A stretch of 6,642 bases of DNA from Mariprofundaceae bacterium (GTDB taxonomy: Bacteria; Pseudomonadota; Zetaproteobacteria; Mariprofundales; Mariprofundaceae), in contig WSZY01000002.1 of NCBI GenBank assembly GCA_013139875.1, positions 1-6,642 on the forward strand, written 5' to 3'. The position numbers and the translations under genes were made by a program. The notes beneath the pieces are model-generated. The model was not told the DNA's origin, did no database searches, and saw only the letters and a program-made list of their open reading frames with translations. Below are positions 4,646-6,642 of this stretch, piece by piece (within the stretch, counting starts at the first letter, position 1; every line of letters starts with the position of its first letter).

Positions 4646-5581
4646 ATGAGTGATGAATCAGAAGAAAATTTCAGTGACAGAGTGAGTGAAGAGTTCCGCT
4701 GTGGCACGGTTGCACTGCTTGGCCGACCCAATGTGGGAAAATCAACATTGATGAATAGAGTTGTGGGTACAAAGGTGGCGATTGTTACACCCAAGCCACA
4801 AACTACCCGTCACCGTATTCTGGGCATCTATACAGATGAAATGCGCCAGCTTGTTTTTGTTGATACACCCGGCATTCATAAAGGAACCAAGCAGCTCAAT
4901 AGAAACATGGTACGTATTGCTTACGCGGCTGCTCAGGAAGCTGATGTGTTGGTGATCATGCAGGATGTAACCAAGGAGTTGGATACAGGAACCCGCAAGC
5001 TGATTGAGCGTTTTGCCGATGGTTCGCTTACCCAGCCACGCATTCACGTGTTGAATAAGATTGATAAGATCAGGCACGATGCGCTGCTGCCGCGCCTTCA
5101 GGCGGTTCAGGCACTTGATCCTGATGCGGTTGCCTATATACCGCTTTCTGCAACAAAAGGGACTCAGATTGATGCGCTGGTCAAAACAGTGACAGAGCTT
5201 CTTCCACAGATGCCTCCAGTCTATGACCCTGACTGGTTTACCGATCAGAGTCAGCGACAGCTGGCTGCAGAGTATGTTCGTGAGCAGGTTTTCCTGGCGA
5301 TGCATGAGGAGATTCCATTTCAGACAGCAGTCGATATTGAAGGGTTTCACGAGACAGCCAAGGGTGTTGAGATTGAAGCAGTGATTCTTGTTGGTAATGA
5401 TCGGCATAAGCCGATGCTGATCGGCAAGGGTGGTGAACGCATGAAGATGATCGGAACCAGTACCCGTCTGGGGCTTGAAGAGCTTTTCGGCTGCAAAGTA
5501 AATCTGAAACTCTGGGTGAAGGTACAGACCGACTGGTTTGATAGTCCTGCCCGGTTGAATGAACTGGGGCTAAATGGCTGA
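4646..5581 (+). CDS. era: GTPase Era
   Basis: Essential GTPase that binds the 3' end of 16S rRNA and assists 30S subunit maturation. 311 residues (E. coli 301). G1 GRPNVGKST (26-34), G2 PQTTRHR (51-57), G3 DTPG (73-76), G4 NKID (137-140), G5 SATKG (168-172). A C-terminal KH RNA-binding domain has GKGG at 260-263 and ends KVNLKLWVKVQTDW. All motifs are intact. The ATG at 4646 gives about 19 residues before the conserved core, slightly longer than in E. coli. It has no recognisable Shine-Dalgarno; a GTG at 4682 is an alternative (299 residues) but has none either. The gene ends inside recO (8-nt overlap). Usually it follows rnc directly; here the opposite-strand repeat gene separates them, so it probably has its own promoter. 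Confidence 0.97.
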   Translation: MSDESEENFSDRVSEEFRCGTVALLGRPNVGKSTLMNRVVGTKVAIVTPKPQTTRHRILGIYTDEMRQLVFVDTPGIHKGTKQLNRNMVRIAYAAAQEADVLVIMQDVTKELDTGTRKLIERFADGSLTQPRIHVLNKIDKIRHDALLPRLQAVQALDPDAVAYIPLSATKGTQIDALVKTVTELLPQMPPVYDPDWFTDQSQRQLAAEYVREQVFLAMHEEIPFQTAVDIEGFHETAKGVEIEAVILVGNDRHKPMLIGKGGERMKMIGTSTRLGLEELFGCKVNLKLWVKVQTDWFDSPARLNELGLNG

Positions 5582-6263
5582 AGTTGAAGGCCGGGCGATT
5601 TTACTAAGGCGGATACCTTATAGCGACACCTCCCTGGTCTGCCATTTCCTGACCGAGGAGCATGGGCGTATTGCCTTGATGGCTCGAGGGGCCAGACGTG
5701 TTAAAAGTCCATTCAGAGGAGCTCTGGCACCTCTTTATGCACTGAATATCCGTTGGCGCATGGGTCGGACGGGGATGGGGACTCTGGTGGATATCGAGCG
5801 TGGAGCCCGTCTACTGGATGAGATGTATGACCTGGACGGTCTTGAGCTCTGTGCAGTGGCATCAGGCCTGTTTCAGGATGGCGATCCACACGGTTATGCT
5901 GAGCTTACTGAATCGCTGCAAGTGATGCGTGATCGCCCGATAGACTCTTCTCTCTACAGTGGTGTATGGCGGCTGTTGGAGTTAAGCGGATGGGTGAGTG
6001 GCTTTGAACACTGCTGGGTTTGTGGCAGTGAAGTGGATGCGTCACTCCCCATGGTGTGGCATGAAGGGCATCTTGCCTGTAGCTCATGTGGAAGTGGCAT
6101 AGCCATCTCTGCAGGCATGAGAAAAGGGATCACTGCACACCTGAGCCAGAGCAACGTTCGACTGGGTAAGCAGGAGCTTTCAAGCTGGAGAAAGATGATT
6201 CAGGATGTGCTGCGGCAGCATGGTGTAAGGCCTTTATCCTCTATAAGTCAGGAGTATTCATGA
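5574..6263 (+). CDS. recO: DNA repair protein RecO
   Basis: Recombination mediator that binds DNA and SSB and, with RecR (and RecF), loads RecA on gapped DNA. 229 residues (E. coli 242). The N-terminal OB-fold is seen in [35 protein letters not shown] (residues 8-42, quoted here by its start [11 protein letters not shown] and end MARGARR). A helical middle follows. A zinc-finger-like pair CWVC (147-150) and CSSC (169-172) is present, as in many bacterial RecO proteins. The ATG overlaps the last 8 nt of era, so the two are likely translationally coupled. The stop overlaps pdxJ as ATGA. The era-recO-pdxJ order is classic in gammaproteobacteria. Confidence 0.93.
   Translation: MAEVEGRAILLRRIPYSDTSLVCHFLTEEHGRIALMARGARRVKSPFRGALAPLYALNIRWRMGRTGMGTLVDIERGARLLDEMYDLDGLELCAVASGLFQDGDPHGYAELTESLQVMRDRPIDSSLYSGVWRLLELSGWVSGFEHCWVCGSEVDASLPMVWHEGHLACSSCGSGIAISAGMRKGITAHLSQSNVRLGKQELSSWRKMIQDVLRQHGVRPLSSISQEYS
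6250..6254 (+). promoter_or_regulatory. Shine-Dalgarno of pdxJ
   Basis: AGGAG ends 5 nt before the ATG at 6260 and lies inside the recO 3' end. It settles the pdxJ start, giving the ATGA overlap with the recO stop. Confidence 0.7.
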
Positions 6264-6642
6264 ATTTAGGTGTAAACATTGATCATGTAGCGACCCTTCG
6301 TCAGGCACGCTTAACCCAATATCCGGATCCTGTTGAAGCAGCCAGAATTTGTATGGCTGCCGGAGCTGACGGGATTACGGCACATCTGCGTGAAGACAGG
6401 CGCCACATTCAGGATAGAGATGTCTATTTATTGAAAGAGCGCATGCTAACGCGAATGAATCTGGAAATGGCAGTGACTGATGAAATGGTCGCTATCGCCG
6501 TGGATGTGAAACCTGAAGATTGCTGTTTGGTGCCAGAAAAGCGCGAAGAGCTGACTACTGAGGGTGGTCTGGACGTTATTACTTACCAGGCTCAAATTAC
6601 CGACGCATGCGTGAAGTTATCTGCAGCCAACATCAAAGTGTC
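6260..6642 (+). CDS. pdxJ: Pyridoxine 5'-phosphate synthase, N-terminal part (cut by the window edge)
   Basis: Last step of DXP-dependent vitamin B6 synthesis: condenses 1-deoxy-D-xylulose 5-phosphate with 3-amino-2-oxopropyl phosphate (from PdxA) to give pyridoxine 5'-phosphate, in the cytoplasm. 127 complete codons are visible, about half the E. coli protein (243 residues). They start [17 protein letters not shown] and continue with [24 protein letters not shown] and [19 protein letters not shown], all highly conserved. His9, His42, Arg44 and Glu69 match E. coli His12, His45, Arg47 and Glu72 at the active site. No defect is seen up to the edge. It is downstream of recO with a 4-nt overlap, as in E. 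coli, where acpS often follows. Confidence 0.96.
   Translation, partial: MNLGVNIDHVATLRQARLTQYPDPVEAARICMAAGADGITAHLREDRRHIQDRDVYLLKERMLTRMNLEMAVTDEMVAIAVDVKPEDCCLVPEKREELTTEGGLDVITYQAQITDACVKLSAANIKV

Noticed and set aside
4742..5407. 221-residue - strand frame inside era
   Set aside because: It lies wholly antisense to era, whose motifs are all intact; the protein has no recognisable domain.

Overview
The window is a conserved housekeeping block from a Gram-negative bacterium, almost certainly a proteobacterium. The + strand runs lepA - lepB - DUF4845 gene - rnc - (antiparallel insert) - era - recO - pdxJ. This order is characteristic of gamma- and beta-proteobacteria and related lineages. 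The protein sequences are clearly diverged from E. coli. A deep-branching proteobacterium such as a Zetaproteobacterium (Mariprofundus-like) is a tentative guess only.

Layout. 1-241 (- strand): N-terminal 80 residues of an aldehyde dehydrogenase, divergent from lepA and running off the left edge. 310-2112: lepA (elongation factor 4). 2113-2781: lepB (signal peptidase I), starting on the base after the lepA stop. 2811-3251: small membrane protein of the DUF4845 family. 3235-3918: rnc (RNase III), overlapping the previous gene by 17 nt. 3919-4087: a non-coding gap with a 9-bp inverted repeat. 4088-4420 (- strand): a secreted protein built of ten Lys-x-His/Lys-x-Pro pentapeptides, not recognised. 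4421-4645: a regulatory gap with a perfect CRP-type palindrome and a perfect 13-bp inverted repeat. 4646-5581: era. 5574-6263: recO, overlapping era by 8 nt. 6260 to the right edge: pdxJ, 5' part, overlapping recO by 4 nt.

Functionally the + strand genes cover translation (LepA), protein export (LepB), RNA maturation and ribosome assembly (RNase III, Era), recombinational repair (RecO) and vitamin B6 synthesis (PdxJ). Tight spacing and overlaps suggest two co-transcribed groups, lepA-lepB-DUF4845-rnc and era-recO-pdxJ. In many proteobacteria rnc, era and recO are contiguous; here they are split by the opposite-strand repeat gene and its regulatory region.

The most distinctive part is about 3919-4645: the secreted Lys/His/Pro repeat protein, its strong Shine-Dalgarno, a CRP palindrome centred 41.5 bp upstream of the start site implied by a candidate -10 box, and a long hairpin between it and era. 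The other points worth checking are an Asn in place of a metal-binding Asp in RNase III, the lack of a usable Shine-Dalgarno at lepA and era, a possibly leaderless aldehyde dehydrogenase, and a prepilin-like N-terminus on the DUF4845 protein. I saw no CRISPR array, tRNA, rRNA, transposase or recognisable defence system.
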